DNA of 64,000 nt. It comes from Adenanthera pavonina (taxonomy: Eukaryota > Streptophyta > Magnoliopsida > Fabales > Fabaceae). The stretch's first letter is position 1, and each line of letters starts with the position of its first letter. Position numbers and translations under genes: made by a program. Where the stretch lies: positions 62,001-126,000 of the forward strand of contig JAIVEN010000037.1 in the NCBI GenBank assembly GCA_026686845.1, written 5' to 3'. Below, piece by piece: positions 24,633 to 37,824 of the stretch. The notes below the pieces were generated by a model, which saw nothing but the letters and a program-made list of their open reading frames with translations, was not told the DNA's origin and did no database searches.

Positions 24633-24999
24633 TAAAAAAAAAGCCGTGTCTCAAATACTTATTCAGAAATACGCAATAATTTATGCAGCTTTTATCTATT
24701 TCTTTCAACACTATCATGACATGTGAAAAAGTGAGAAACAGAGAACTACAGGCAGAGGAGCATACAAAGATTGAAAGTTAGTACTGCTTTCTTAAAACTA
24801 GTCAAAATGCATCAGAAACGTGGAAAGCAGTTAACATAACAAGAAGAGGTCTTAACACAAGATAGCCTTTTCTGGATTAGGACTATCTTTCAGATTCTGA
24901 TACATGTTGAATTAATTAATTATTTTGAATTTTGATATATTGAAGGTGAAGATAATGCAGAGGCATACGTGGATTGGAGGGACAGCCATTGAGACCTCA

Positions 25000-25970
25000 G
25001 ATTGCCAACTGATTGGGATGTGTAGTTGAATTACAGATATCTGGGAAGTCTGTATAATTTTTTGAGATTAGAAGTACAAGTTTTCTTGTTTATTAATTTT
25101 ATAATATTTAATTCATATTTAATGCTATATATTATTAATATATTATATTATAAAAATAAATCATTTATTTGCTATTGACTGAAAATAGTTTGTGCAGGAG
25201 TTATTTTTATTTTATATTGTTAATTTATTATTTACATAAAAAAATTTTATAGTCGCCAAAACAATTATATTTATGATTATAATTAATGGTCATTAGTCAT
25301 TACTTTAATTTCATTTTCTTTGTTTCTGTTGTCCAAATTTATATGGCATCTTTCATAGTATTTTTTTTAAATATGACTATAAAATTACTACAATTTGTGA
25401 TTCCAAATTTTAAAAACAATTCAACTACAAATACAATATTATTTTTACCCTAAAGTCAACTTTTAAATTCATGATGACGAAATCTTTGTGTGCCCTCTAT
25501 GGCTACAATAGGTATGCCATGTAGGCATGTGCATTTCCTTAATTTTGTGACAAACTTCTCAAATTTTACGATTACGATTTTTTTATTATCTTTTTAAATT
25601 AAAATATTCCAAACCAAGCGTTAGAAACTTATTTGAGGCCATACAAACCATTATCGAACTTGTATACCCAATTCTCCAATGTAACATGAACAAAAATATA
25701 AAATATGTTTGATACGTTGAAAAAGAGATACTTCATATGTTGACACTATTCATTACATTCCAATCAAGAAGAAAAAGTTATTTCTAAACATAGAATGCTG
25801 TTGTATGTTGCATCATTATGTGTATGAAAAATGTTTTATTGAAAGAAATAAAATTTATTTTGATAATATTTATACTTTAAAAGAATTAGTTTTTAATTAT
25901 CAGTTAGGGATACTTTTAGTGATAAAAAAAATTATTCCTAAAAATGGAAAAAGAAGAAAATATATTATTT
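25000..25970. other. AT-rich intergenic DNA with distal family flank
   Basis: 25000-25620 shows only AT-rich sequence. 25640-25970 matches 4240-4400, part of the duplicated flank. No gene seen. Confidence 0.5.
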
Positions 25971-26046
25971 TACCTCAAAATATTATAACAATAACAACAT
26001 TAGTCTGATCCCACTAGGTGGGGTTGGCTACATGAAACATATGACG

Positions 26047-27846
26047 TCAATGTGCTCTATCAAATATCATCTCCTCAGATAAATCATTTCTAAAAAAATT
26101 ATTCCTTATAACTTCTCTTAGTGTCCTTTTTAGTCTTCCTCTACGCTCTTTAATAGGGCTCCAAACCATTTGATCAACTCTCCTCATTGGCTCCTCTTGC
26201 TCTCTTCTTTGTACATACCCAAACCACCTTAAACGATTTTTTACCATTTTCTCCTCGATAGGTGCTACTCCAACTTTCCTTCGTATACAATCATTTCGTA
26301 TCTTATCCAATTTTGTATGATCACATATCTATCTCAACATTCTCATCTCTACTTCTCCTATCTTATACTATTGCTGTCCTTTCAAAGCCTAACATTCACT
26401 AGCATATAGCATCGTTGCCTTTATAGCTGTTTGATAAAATTTTTCTTTAAGTTTAATAGGTACCTTACGGTCACAAATAACTCATGATACTTGCCTTCAC
26501 TTTAATCACCCAGCTTGTATCCTATGCATAATATCTCCATTAATTTCACCATCACTCTGTAAAATCGATCCCAAATATCTAAACTTTGTCACTTCTGGAA
26601 TGGTTTGCTCTCCAATTTTTACCTCTAAATCATTTCTAATTGGCCTCTTATTAAATTTGTAATGCATATAATCTGTCTTACTTCTACTCAAGTGGAAACT
26701 TTTTGATTCCAAAGCGTGTCTCTATAACTCAAGTTTAAAGTTGACATCTTCTCTTGAGCCCTCAATTAAAATATCATCCACGAAAATCATATACTTTGCA
26801 ATTTCTTCTTATATATGATTTGTTAGAACATCCAAAACCAGATCAAATAGATATGAACTCAAAGAAAATCCTTGATGTAAGCTTATCGTTATAAGAAAGT
26901 CTTTTGTCACACCTCTAGGGGTTCTCGCACTTGTTGTTGCCCCCTCATACATATCTTTTATAGTTCGAATATAAGCCACATAGATACATTTCTTCTCCAT
27001 TGCTTTCCACAATAAATCTCTACGTACTCTATCATAGGCTTTTTCAAAATCAATGAAAACCATATGCAGGTCTCTCTCGTTATTTCGGTATCTTTCAATC
27101 AAACCCCTTAATAAATAAATAGCCTATGTTGTAGGCCGTTCTGGCATAAATCCAAATTGATTTTCTGAAATACGAGACTTTTTTCTGAGTCTATGCTCAA
27201 TCACTCTTTCTCAAAGTTTCATGGTGTGACTCATGAGTTTTATTCCTCAATAATTAGCACAATTCTGAATATTTCTCTTATTCTTGTATATAAAAACTAG
27301 AGTGCTCTTTCTCTATTCCTCTGATATTCTCTTGGACCTTAAAATCTTATTAAATAACTTAATGAGCCATAAAACCCCCTTATTTCCTAAGCACTTCCAA
27401 ACTTCGATAGAAATACCATCGGGATCAATAGCTTTACCATTATCTATTCTCTTAAGAGCTTCTTTTACCTCTTCAACCCGAATCCTATGATAAAAATTCA
27501 AATTGAGATCATTTTCATGAGTTGTTAATCATTCGATATCGATAGTCATATATAATCCATTATTGAAAAGTTTATAAAAGTAGCTCTCCCATCTTTCTTT
27601 GATATCATTTTCTGTAACCAAAATTTTTCCATTCTCATCCTTAATACATCTTACTTGGTCCAAATCTCTTGACTGTCTTTCTCTTCTTTTGGTAATTTTG
27701 TAAATCTTACGTTCACCATTCTTCGTTCCTAAATCCTGGTAGAATTTCTCAAAAGTTTTAGATTTAGCCTTACTCACTACTTTCTTAGTCTCCTTTTTAG
27801 CCAACCGATAACATTTCCAATTTTTATCGTTATTATACAAATGCAA
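26047..27846 (-). pseudogene. RTE reverse transcriptase, broken
   Basis: Open pieces at 27846-27529, 27501-27313, 27102-26809, 26712-26506 and 26310-26047 tile the RT and C-terminal region. They include DPDGISIEVWKCLG, VFIDFEKAYDRV and FRYLGSILQSDG, in different frames. The catalytic YxDD segment falls in decayed sequence near 26760. Non-functional. Confidence 0.85.
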
Positions 27847-28450
27847 GGCTTTGAAACACTCTTTTTTATGCTTGACCTTTTCCTGTACACTCTCATTCCA
27901 TCACCAAGATTGTTTATCTTTAGCTCCAAAATATTTGAATTCACCCAATACTGCTTTAGCGATATCCCTGATTCTTTTAGCCATCTTATCCCACAATATG
28001 TTAGCACTTTCTCGCGGATCCCAATTACCTTCTTCAATAACATTTCTCATAAATGTCACTTGTTTCTCACTTTTTAGTTGTCACCACTTAATTCTAAGAT
28101 TTAAGGCTTTTTGACTTTTTAGTTTATGGTTTTTAGTTAGCACATCAAGAACCAAGACCCTATGTTTTGAAGTTAAACTCTCACCACGGATTACTTTGCA
28201 ATCTTTACTAACTGTTTTATCTAAGTTCCTTACAAAAAAGAAGTCAATTTGCGACCTTTGGACTCTACTCTTATATGTGATTAAATGCTCCTCTTGCTAC
28301 TTAAAATAGGTGTTTACAATCATGAGGTTGTAAGCCATTAAAAAATCAAGAATGAAATGCCCCTCCTCATTTACTTTTCCAAAACCATAACCACCATGAG
28401 CTCCCATATATTACCATGTCTCTTTTCCCACATGACCATTAAGGTCTCCC

Positions 28451-28819
28451 CTAATGAGGATATTTTTTTCTTGTGGAATATCTCAGACCAAACCCTCCAA
28501 ATCTTCCCAAAACTTTTATTTTAATATGTGCTTCCAACCCTACTTGAGGTACATAAGCACTAATAATATTGAGAGTATCATGTCCAAAAGCCAATTTTAA
28601 GGATAAGATCTTATCCTCAATCCTTCTGACTCCTACCACATTTTTTTTCCAATCTTTATTCACAATGATACCAACTCCTTTCCTTGCTCTAACATTCCTT
28701 ACGTACCAAAGTTTAGAATCAGTAATATCTAGCTTCTTAGCTTTTTCTCCCACCCATTTAGTTTCTTGAAGGCATAAGATGTTAATTCTCTTCCGAATCA
28801 TAGTATCCACCACCTTCAT
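28451..28819 (-). pseudogene. RTE endonuclease fragment
   Basis: The frame starts within the endonuclease fold and ends after ISAYVPQVGLEAHIK, so only the N-terminal part of the domain is open. A further decayed part runs on to about 27850 (KESGISLKQYW piece at 28043-27777). Confidence 0.8.
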
Positions 28820-28869
28820 AGATTTACTACTTCAAAATATTAATATAAAAATTAAAATATTGCAAATCT

Positions 28870-29640
28870 TGAAATTATTAAGAAAAACTCATACACAACT
28901 TTGTTCAGTTTGAAATTCGAAATAAAAATCCCAAAGATTGTCGCTCAAAATGGAATATCTTCCAATGCAGCGGCATGAATACAAATGGAGCACGTTGAGG
29001 GGTCTAGTGCCAAGCAAGTTCCCCTATGAAACATTTCTAACATTTCTTAATTTCACATACAAATTAAATATACCAAAGACCAACGATTTGGATTTCTCTA
29101 TCGGATAGAAAGCAAGTAGAACATATCTCTCATCGAGTCAAATTAAAGTAGCTAGTTCGATCTAAACCTTCATGAATTTCAAGGGCTCTAAATGTGATGT
29201 AGTACAAGAAAGTAGTTTAGCATTACAAACCTTCATCAGAAATGTATTGAGGGGATAAATAATGTAATTGGACAAGTTATATAGAAGCACCAACTTCAGA
29301 AAAATAGAATCATCAGCAGCAGTTCTTGAATGATAATTTAAGAATGATAGGTGAACTAGCTTCACTGTCGTCCACGGTAGAAATGGTGTCCGGCATTACA
29401 TTACCAAGAACAATTAGAATAGATAGTAATAGACATATATGGGTAATTGAGACACGTTCCATAACTTTTAGCAACTATATATATTTTGTCAATGACTGAA
29501 AAATTCACAGGGTCATAGGAAGTTAGGGGGTATATAATATCGATCAGTGAACATGACATATATCAACAATGATCAAAATTACTTCAATCACGAATGAAAA
29601 TTAGGTTGCACTTTATATAGATGTTTATAAGAATCTTGTT
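28870..29640 (-). repeat. 3' flank of copy D
   Basis: Matches the other family flanks (aaaactcatacacaact, gcacgttgagggg, caaaccttcatcagaaatg, ggtcatagga). It separates the LINE from the copy D LRR remnant. Confidence 0.7.
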
Positions 29641-29994
29641 GATCAGTTTATTGTTATCATCGTAAGAAGGAAAAGAGCTTTAAGAAGAAATTACAGTGCA
29701 AGGTTTTAACATTAAATTAAATAAGGAGAAGATGAAGTTATATATATATATATATCCTTCAAGTTGGCTTGCAATAATTAATATTTATTTAAAGTTGTAT
29801 TTGATATAACAAGCGAAATTTTAGTTATAGTAACACTAAAATAATTATTGCAACACGGCTTTCAAAAGATAGATTCATTAAGGAAATAAAAGAAACACAA
29901 ACAGTAACAAAGTTAAAAAATCCTCCAGATACAATCAGAGTCGTAACCATATAATATAAGAGGAAGTCAAATATTGGTGCAGATACTGACCTCA

Positions 29995-31360
29995 TTAATC
30001 ATTTTTGCCAATCGTATCCAACTGAAGTGCACATCCATTTGAGATCTCTATTTGGGGGCGATTTAGTTTCTCGCAATATTGAGCAAAAAAATCTTCTAAG
30101 AGGACAAAGCATGATCCCTCTATATACGAATTTAATTTTGGTAGGCTCAACAATTCCACATATGTCAATTTGGGAAGAGTGATAGTATGGTGACAAAGGT
30201 TTCTGCTACCAGCAAGTATCATTTCACAAAAATTTTCCTCTCCAACTATTTCTTCCATCGAATAACACCACCATACGGAAATGGTCTCTAGGTTTTGGAG
30301 CTGAGCTAATACTTTTGGCATCAGCAGAGTCTTCATGTTGTGGCATGTCTTGAATATCGAGTTTTCTGATATGAGAAAATAGGGTTGATTCATGCAAGGA
30401 TGCAGCAAGTGGTGACACTATTTCTTCCATGGACTCACATCAACCAATGGAAATGGTCTCTAGGTTTTGAAGCTGTGCTGATAAATCTGACATCGGCAGA
30501 GACATCATGCTGCCACAGTTATAAATCATGAGATATCTGAGATGAGAAAATAGTGAGGATTGAAGATGCAGGGGTGGAGCAAATGGTGACACTATATTTT
30601 CCAAGTTTTCCAAATCCTCAAGGGATAGATGTTGAACAAGTTAGACATAGGAGCAAAAGTTGCAAGTGGGAGACAAACAACACAAGTACTCCACCTTATC
30701 ACGCCTCCTAATTTCCAATCGTTCAATTTGGTGTCAATTTTTATTTTTAGCAAATGATAAAGCACTCCATGGGCAACTAATAAATGTCCAGAGGTGACAA
30801 TCTTTTATAAACAACTTTTGGATGTCATCTGGGAGCGCACTATTGTTTTATATGAATATCCTTCATTCATTTCCAAACATAAAGTAGTTTCCTTGAAGAA
30901 ACTATCAGCCACACCTAAAGATCAATGATAACTTTTAAGAAGTTCACGATCTCTGTCCTAGAGGCTCTTCACATAGATATTGAACTTTTGGATGTCACAA
31001 AAGTCAGCTACAATAACTTCTAATTTTTTCAAACCTTGTAGATCTTCTGCTCTCACGTCCTTTGGGTTTGGATTATAACTAAGCGCAAGAAACTGTAAGT
31101 TGGTCAATTTGGATATGAGTGATGTTCGCATTTTCAAGTTTTTTGTATGTAGTAGATTCAGGTATCTTGGTCTGACCAACGATGCCAAGCCCGAAGGTAC
31201 TTCAGCGATGGCAGTATTGGAAAGGTCTAATGATATTAACCGTTGCAGCTTTGCTAATGAAGGCATGCACGTAACCCAGTCTTCTACATCGTGAAGGTAA
31301 TAATGCAATGAGGCATATTCCAAGTCAGATACAGATTCGGGCAAACGTTCGATGCTAGTC
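29995..31360 (-). pseudogene. LRR remnant of copy D
   Basis: Minus-strand translation gives the LRR region of the family: SLAKLQRLISLDLSNTAI, LTNLQFLAL at the upstream end, and KLNRPQIEIS at the downstream end. Several frameshifts are present. A unit of about 172 bp (LRR pair around 30246-30417) is repeated directly at 30418-30590, an internal duplication not seen in copies B or F. The remnant stops at 31360 where a gypsy element is inserted. On the far side of the element only about 27 bp of LRR remains. Confidence 0.85.
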
Positions 31361-33046
31361 TGATGGAAATCATCCAATCTATAATCTACAAGTCCAACAA
31401 TGGAGATCCAATGTCCCAGAGGATTCATTACAAACTATTGAAGGTCCAATGACTCGAGGCTAAACTAAAGCTATGAAGAAAGTATTACAAGGCTTGATCC
31501 AAAAATTACAGGAGGATAAGCCTATATTTTAGGAGCAAGAGGCATCTAAGCCCATTGTTAAAAAAAGAATAATAATTTTAATTCAAGCTCAAGTTTCAAG
31601 TGAGCCCTAATTTCCAAATCAAGGCCCAATAATAGAAGAGCTTAATTAATGGGATATTTCAATTAATTTTAGGATATCTTTTTAGATTTATTTTATTTTG
31701 ATTTGATTTGATTTAAATTAAGATTATGATAATTTTGTGGTTTCCTATTTGTATTCAAAGGGACCAATCATAGAGTTAGATTCAATTTAATTTAGTTTAA
31801 AATTTATTAGATAAAGTTTATCTTTATCTGATATCTTTTCGAGATTCATTAAGATTTAGTTTTCTTTTTCTATTTATAGACCTTTGTAGTGTTACTTTTT
31901 GGACAGATCAATAATATTCAGAGTTTATATAATTAGTGAGTTTCACTAGTTCTTTGTGTTCTTCATAGAATACAAATTTTGACTTATCAAGAGAATTGAT
32001 CTCTCTCTTATGGCGTCCCTCAATCCCCATATTCTATTGGGTTTCAGAGTTTTGATCATCCTTCCCTTTGGGTTCATGCTTCCGCTTTACATACAACTTG
32101 ACTTTCTAAGTTCCTAGGGCATTGATCCTAGAGGGTTCACATCAGTTGACATCAAAGCTTACGTGGAATTCAGAGGCTATTACACGTGTCCTATCATCCT
32201 AGTTGTCATCATCCACAAGCTAAACACGCCTTTTCTTTTTAATCGCAAACGCAGTCTTGCTTTTCAGTTAAATTCGAAGTTCTGCGCGTCAGGTACTGTT
32301 CTTCCAAAAAAAAAAATCATTCGTTTCTTGCCTTTAGAGTTCCAGTTTGCTTTTCTTTCTTTTTCCTTGTCCGCGTCCTATTTTTGCCAATCTTTTTCTT
32401 AAAATCGCATAAATTGCTCTTTCTGACCCAAGAATTTTTGAAATTGTGTTTGCACCAGTATTTCCCAACTTCTATCATTTAAGTCCTATTATATATCTCA
32501 TTAATTGAATTAATTTCTTTCTTGAGAATTATTGTTTGCTAAATATTCTTTGGTGGCTTGGCTGAATAAAAAAAAAGGCCAAAAAAAAAAGAAAGAAAGA
32601 AAGAAAGGCCAAAAAAAAAAAAGAAGTCAAGAACATAGAAAGTTTGCATCTTTATTAATCTATATATTATTCTTGGAGTGATATTTATTTTCTTGGTGAG
32701 AAAGTTCTCTCTAATCTTACTATTTTTTGTCTTCTTTGTCGTCAAGTTAGAGATTTACTTTAACTTGATTCTTAGTTTTGTCTTGGTTTATTAGAACTTC
32801 AAAATTATATATTGATTGCCACATGCACAAAATTCTTTTGATTGAGTCTTCTTGATTCTATTAAGAGCACTGCAAGATACTAGTGTGAGTGGTAAAAGAC
32901 AAGAGAGAGTGAGTTCATTATTAGAAAAAGCCAAAAGGAGTGTAAACACGAGTGAATTTTATACAAGAACTGAGTGAAACAGAGGGAGTGAGTTTCCTTT
33001 CACAAAATATTTTTTTCTCTTTTCTTAATTTTACAGGTTGGCAAAC

Positions 33047-34698
33047 ATGTCAGAAAATGAAGCAAAACATAATATAGATTTGAAAGTTACTCTCAAAGCC
33101 TTGTCTGATCAATTCCAACATATGAGAGCTGATATGAAAAACATGAGATCTGAAATTAGAGGCAAAAAGTCAAGATCTCGCCTCTTTGAAGATGATGAAG
33201 TAAATTCAGAATATGGTTCCTCTTTCAGAAATAAATCCTCATCCAAACGAGATAATGATTTAGGTAGCATCAAGCTGAAAATTCCTTCTTTCCAAGGAAG
33301 ATGTGATCCTGATGCATATCTTGAATGGGAAAGAAAAGTGGAGATGGTATTTGAATGTCATGAATATTCAGAAGAAAAGAAGGTGAAACTTGCAGCCGTT
33401 GAATTCACTGAATATGCAAGTATCTGGTGGGATCAATTGCAACGAAATAGAAGAAGATATGGTGAAGCCCCATCAACACATGGCAGGAGATGAAAACTCT
33501 TATGCGGAAGAGGTATATCCCTAACTATTATTTTCGTGATGTGCACATTAAATTATAAGCTCTTGAACAGGGATTGATGACCGTTGATGAGTATTACAAA
33601 GAGATGGAGCTATTCATGATTCGAGCTGATGTGCAAGAAGATATTGAGCAAACCATGGCCTGTTTTATTTGTGGGTTAAGATCTGAAATCAGAGATAGAA
33701 TTGAGCTTGAAAACTATGTTACTATGGAAGAATTACTCTACAAGGCAATCCATATTGAGAGGCAATTAAAGAATAGGAAGTCTAGCTCATCCACCTACTG
33801 GAGAAATAATCCCATCTACAAAACAAAAGAAGCTAGAACAAAGGAAGAGCCTCCAAAGTTCAAATCTGCTATGAAGTCTGGAGACGATTACAAAACCAAA
33901 TTTGCTCCTTCAAAGAGCAACACTGATACTTTCACACCTTCTAAACCCCGAGACACTCACTGCTTTAGGTGCCAAGGATTTGGACACATTGTTGCCCAAT
34001 GTCCAAATAGGAGGAAAGTCTTACTACTTGATAGTGGAGATATGAAATATGCAAGCTCCAATGATGAAGAAGAAGAAGAAAATGATGGTCTTAAAACCCC
34101 TCCTTTATCTGATGTCTCAAAAGATGAATATGATCATCCCATTAGTCGAGACATTTGGGTGACAAGGCGAGCTCTTAGTATTCAACCAAAAGAAGAGCAT
34201 AATGATGAACAAAGGGAACTGCTCTTCCATTCTAGGTGCTTTATCCAAGATAAGGTATGTAGTCTAGTAATTGATGGTGGTAGCTGTACTAATGTGGTTA
34301 GTACCTTTCTTGTTGAAAAATTGAATTTACCTCTCATTAAGCATCCTAGACCATATAAGTTGCAATGGTTGACTGATTGTGGTGAAATTAAAGTTTGTAA
34401 GCAAGTTCTTGTTACTTTCATTGTTGGAAAGTATACAGATAAGGTGCTATGTGATGTTGCACCTATGTTTGCTAGGCATTTATTGCTTGGTCGTCCATGG
34501 CAATATGATAGATATGCCAATCACGATGGGCGCAAGAACTTCTACTACTTCAAGTTCCATGGAAAGCAAGTCACACTTACTCCTCTACCTTCTTTTGAAG
34601 CTTATAAAGACCAATTGAAGATTCAGAATGAGTACAAATCAAAAGATCAAAATAAGAGAGAAAAAGAGAAGAGTGAGATGAAAATTGCAGAAAAATGA
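33047..34698 (+). pseudogene. CRM-like gag and protease, frameshifted
   Basis: The ATG at 33047 (MSENEAKHN) opens the gag frame with IPSFQGRCDPDAYLEW and ASIWWDQL. The frame breaks near 33490 and resumes at 33574 with VDEYYKEMELF, a zinc knuckle CFRCQGFGHIVAQC and a protease site that reads IDGGSCTN, so DGG replaces the usual DSG. Ends at 34698 after a Lys/Glu-rich stretch. Confidence 0.85.
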
Positions 34699-34899
34699 AA
34701 AACGAGAGAAAAGTGAAAAAGTGTGGAAAAAGAGAGAAGAAAGTGAGAAAGAGAGTGAGAAAAATAATAAAGTGAGCTTGTTAGCACAAGAAGGAGAGAT
34801 AAAAAGAGCATTGTATGCGAGGCAAGAAATCTTTGTACTTCTGTACAAGGATGTTTGTTTATCCACTAACTGATTTGATTCCTCTATGCCATCTAGTGT

Positions 34900-36656
34900 T
34901 TCTTCTCTATTGTAGGAATTTGGAGATCTCTTTTCGAAAGAAATACCCGATGGCCTACCTCCCATAAGAGGCATAGAACATCACATTGATTTCATGCCTG
35001 GAGTTACCATTCCCAACCGTCCAGCATATAGAGCAAATCCAAAGGAAACAAAAGAAATTCAATGCCAAGTTGAAGAACTCATGAGAAAGGGATTTGTCAG
35101 AGAAAGTTTGAGTCCTTGTGCAGTACCAGTGATTCTAGTACCAAAGAAAGATGGTAAGTGGCAAATGTGTGTGGATTGCAAAGCCATGCAGAGCCATCAA
35201 CAAAATAACGGTAAAATATCGCTATCCTATTCCTAGGTTAGATTATATGTTAGATGAATTGCATGGTGCATCATTGTTTTCTAAAATTGACCTTAGGAGT
35301 GGATATCACCAAATTAGAATGAAAGAAGGTGATGAATGGAAAACTACTTTTAAAACTAAGTTTGGACTTTATGAATGGTTAGTTATGCCTTTTGGTTTGA
35401 CATATGCTCCTAGCACCTTCATGAGTCTCATGAATCATATTTTCCGTTCATTCATTGGAAAGTTTGTTGTAGTTTATTTTGATGATATCTTAGTGTATAG
35501 CAAGAGTCTAGATGATCATATCATGCATTTGCGTGAAGTTCTTAATGTTCTTAGAAAAAATAGGCTCTTTGCAAATCTAGAAAAATGCTCCTTTTGCTTG
35601 GATTCGGTTGTCTTCCTTGGTTTTGTTGTAGGAGCTCAAGGAATCCAAGTAGATGAAGACAAGGTAAAGGCAATCCGAGAATGGCTTACTCCGAGAAATG
35701 CAAATGAGGTAAGAAGTTTTAATGGCTTAGCTAGCTTTTATCAGAGGTTTGTTAAAGATTTTTCTTCCATAGCAGCACCTCTAAATGACTTAGTTAAGAA
35801 GAATGTAACCTTTAGGTAGGGTGAGGTACATGAGAAAGCATTCAACACTTTGAAACAGAAACTCACAAATGCACCACTTCTTGTACTTCCAGATTTTAAT
35901 AAATTATTTGAAATTGAATGTGATGCATCTGGGGTAGGAATAGGGGCTGTTCTTATGCAAGACAATAAACCCATAGCTTACTTTAGTGAGAAACTTAATG
36001 ATCCAACTCTAAACTACTCTACCTATGAGAAAGAACTCTATGCATTAAAAAGAGCCTTAGAGACATGGCAACACTATCTATGGCCAAAGGAGTTCATCAT
36101 TCACTTAGATCATGAGAGTTTAAAGTACTTGAAATCACAAGGTAAATTGAACAAGAAACATGCCCGGTGGATGGAATTCATTGATACATTCCCATACATC
36201 CTTAAGCATAAGCAAGGTAAAGATAATGTTGTGGCTGATACACTTTCACGAAGGTATTCTCTTTTAACTTCTTTACATGCTAAATTACTTGGTTTTGAAT
36301 TGATTAAGGGATTGTATGCTTCTGATTTAGATTTTGCAGAAATTTGGGAATCATGTGAAAATCATGGGTTCCAAGATTTTTATAGATTTGATGGATTTCT
36401 ATTTAAAACATACAAATTATGTATTCCTCATTGTTCTTTGCGTGAATTACTTGTTAAAGAAACTCATGGTGGTGGGTTAATGGGACATTTTGGAATTCAT
36501 AAAACTTTAGAAATTTTGCATGAACATTTTTATTGGCCTTCTGTGAAAAGAAATGTTGCTTTTGTGTGTGATAGATGTGTTACTTGCAAGCATGCAAAAT
36601 CTAGAGTTAATGCACATGGATTGTATACCCCTTTACCCGTTCCTGAACAACCTTAG
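34900..36656 (+). pseudogene. CRM-like reverse transcriptase and RNase H, broken
   Basis: Starts with FGDLFSKEIPDGLPPIRG in decayed frame, then [19 protein letters not shown] frameshift occurs near 35195. RT continues with [14 protein letters not shown] and YFDDILVYS. An in-frame TAG at 35818-35820 stands where relatives have Trp before GEVHEKAF. RNase H begins [11 protein letters not shown]. The frame ends at 36654-36656 with TAG, again at an expected Trp before TDISMDF. Confidence 0.88.
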
Positions 36657-37824
36657 ACTGATATTTCTATGGATTTTGTGTTGGGATTACCACGTTCTCC
36701 TAGTGGCAAGGATAGTATTTTTGTTGTAGTTGATAGATTCAGCAAGATGGCACATTTTATTGCATGTTCAAAAACTCATGATGCCATACATATTATTGAT
36801 TTGTTTTTTAAAGAAGTTGTGAGATTGCATAGTATTCCTAGAACAATTGTGAGTGATAGAGATATTAAGTTCTTAAGTCATTTTTGGCGCACTTTATGGA
36901 GTAAATTAGGAACTAAACTTTTGTTTTCTACTACTACACATCCACAAACTGATGGTCAAACTGAAATAGTAAATAGGACACTCACCACATTGTTGCATAC
37001 CATAATTCAGAAAAATTTGAAGAATTGGGAATTATGTTTACCTCACATAGAATTTGCATATAATAGAGCTGTGCATTCAACTACATCATATTCTCCTTTT
37101 GAGATTGTTTATGGTTTCAACCCTATGACTCCTCTTGATATTCTACCTCTATCTTGTAATGAGAAAGCTAACCTTAATGGCAAGAAGAAAGCTGAGTTTG
37201 TGTAGGATCTTCATGCTAAAGTAAAAGCTAACATTGAAAAGAAGAATGCAGAATATGTCAAACAAGCTAACAAGGGTCGTAGAAAAGTTGTATTTGAACC
37301 TGATGATTGGGTTTGGGTACATCTAAGAAATGAAAGATTTCCTGAACAAAGAAAATCAAAGTTGCAGCAACGTGGAGATGGACCTTTTCATGTCTTGGTC
37401 CGAATCAACGACAATGCTTATAAACTTGATCTGCCAGGCTCTTATGGCATATGTTAATGCTACCTTCAATGTTGCAGATCTATCTTTACATGATGTTGTA
37501 GATTCGAGGGCGAATCTTTTTCAGGAGGGAGGGAATGATGGAAATCATCCAAGCTATAATCTACAAGTCCAACAATGGAGATCCAATGTCCCAAAGGATC
37601 CATTACAAGTTATTAAAGGTCCAATGACTCGAGGCCGAACTAAAGCTATGAAGGAAGCATTACAAGGCTTGATCCAAAAATTACAGGATGATAAGCCTAT
37701 ATTTGAGGAGCAAGAGGCATCTAAGCCCATTGTTGAAAAAAGAATAATAATTTTAATTCAAGCTCAAGTTTCAAGTGAGCCCCAATTTCCGAATCAAGGC
37801 CCAATAATAGAAGAGCTTAATTAA
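36657..37824 (+). pseudogene. CRM-like integrase, extending into the 3' LTR
   Basis: The DDE core is readable: [35 protein letters not shown] at 37203-37205 interrupts it, and a frame change leads to the piece 37330-37824. That last piece ends inside the 3' LTR (which starts at 37536) and includes GPMTRGRTKAMKEALQGL. Coding that runs into the LTR is a known trait of some CRM elements. Confidence 0.8.

Larger units (their letters stand above)
25986..28831 (-). mobile_element. RTE-type non-LTR retrotransposon, 5'-truncated
   Basis: On the minus strand it encodes, in order, an apurinic endonuclease (VDTMIRKRINILCLQETKW, RKGVGIIVNK, NIISAYVPQ), an RT core (HMVFIDFEKAYDRVRRDLLW) and the C-terminal NRLRWFGYVQRR block typical of plant RTE elements. 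The 3' end shows the family's GTGGGAT...GTTGTTATTGTT tail. An 11-bp target duplication TCAAAATATTA lies at 25975-25985 and 28832-28842. The endonuclease begins without the usual N-terminal residues, so the copy is 5'-truncated. Several frameshifts and stops break the ORF. Confidence 0.88.

Noticed and set aside
24246..24635. 129-codon frame with hydrophobic segments
   Set aside because: No recognisable domain, overlaps a possible short LTR, and has no homologous counterpart in the duplicated units.
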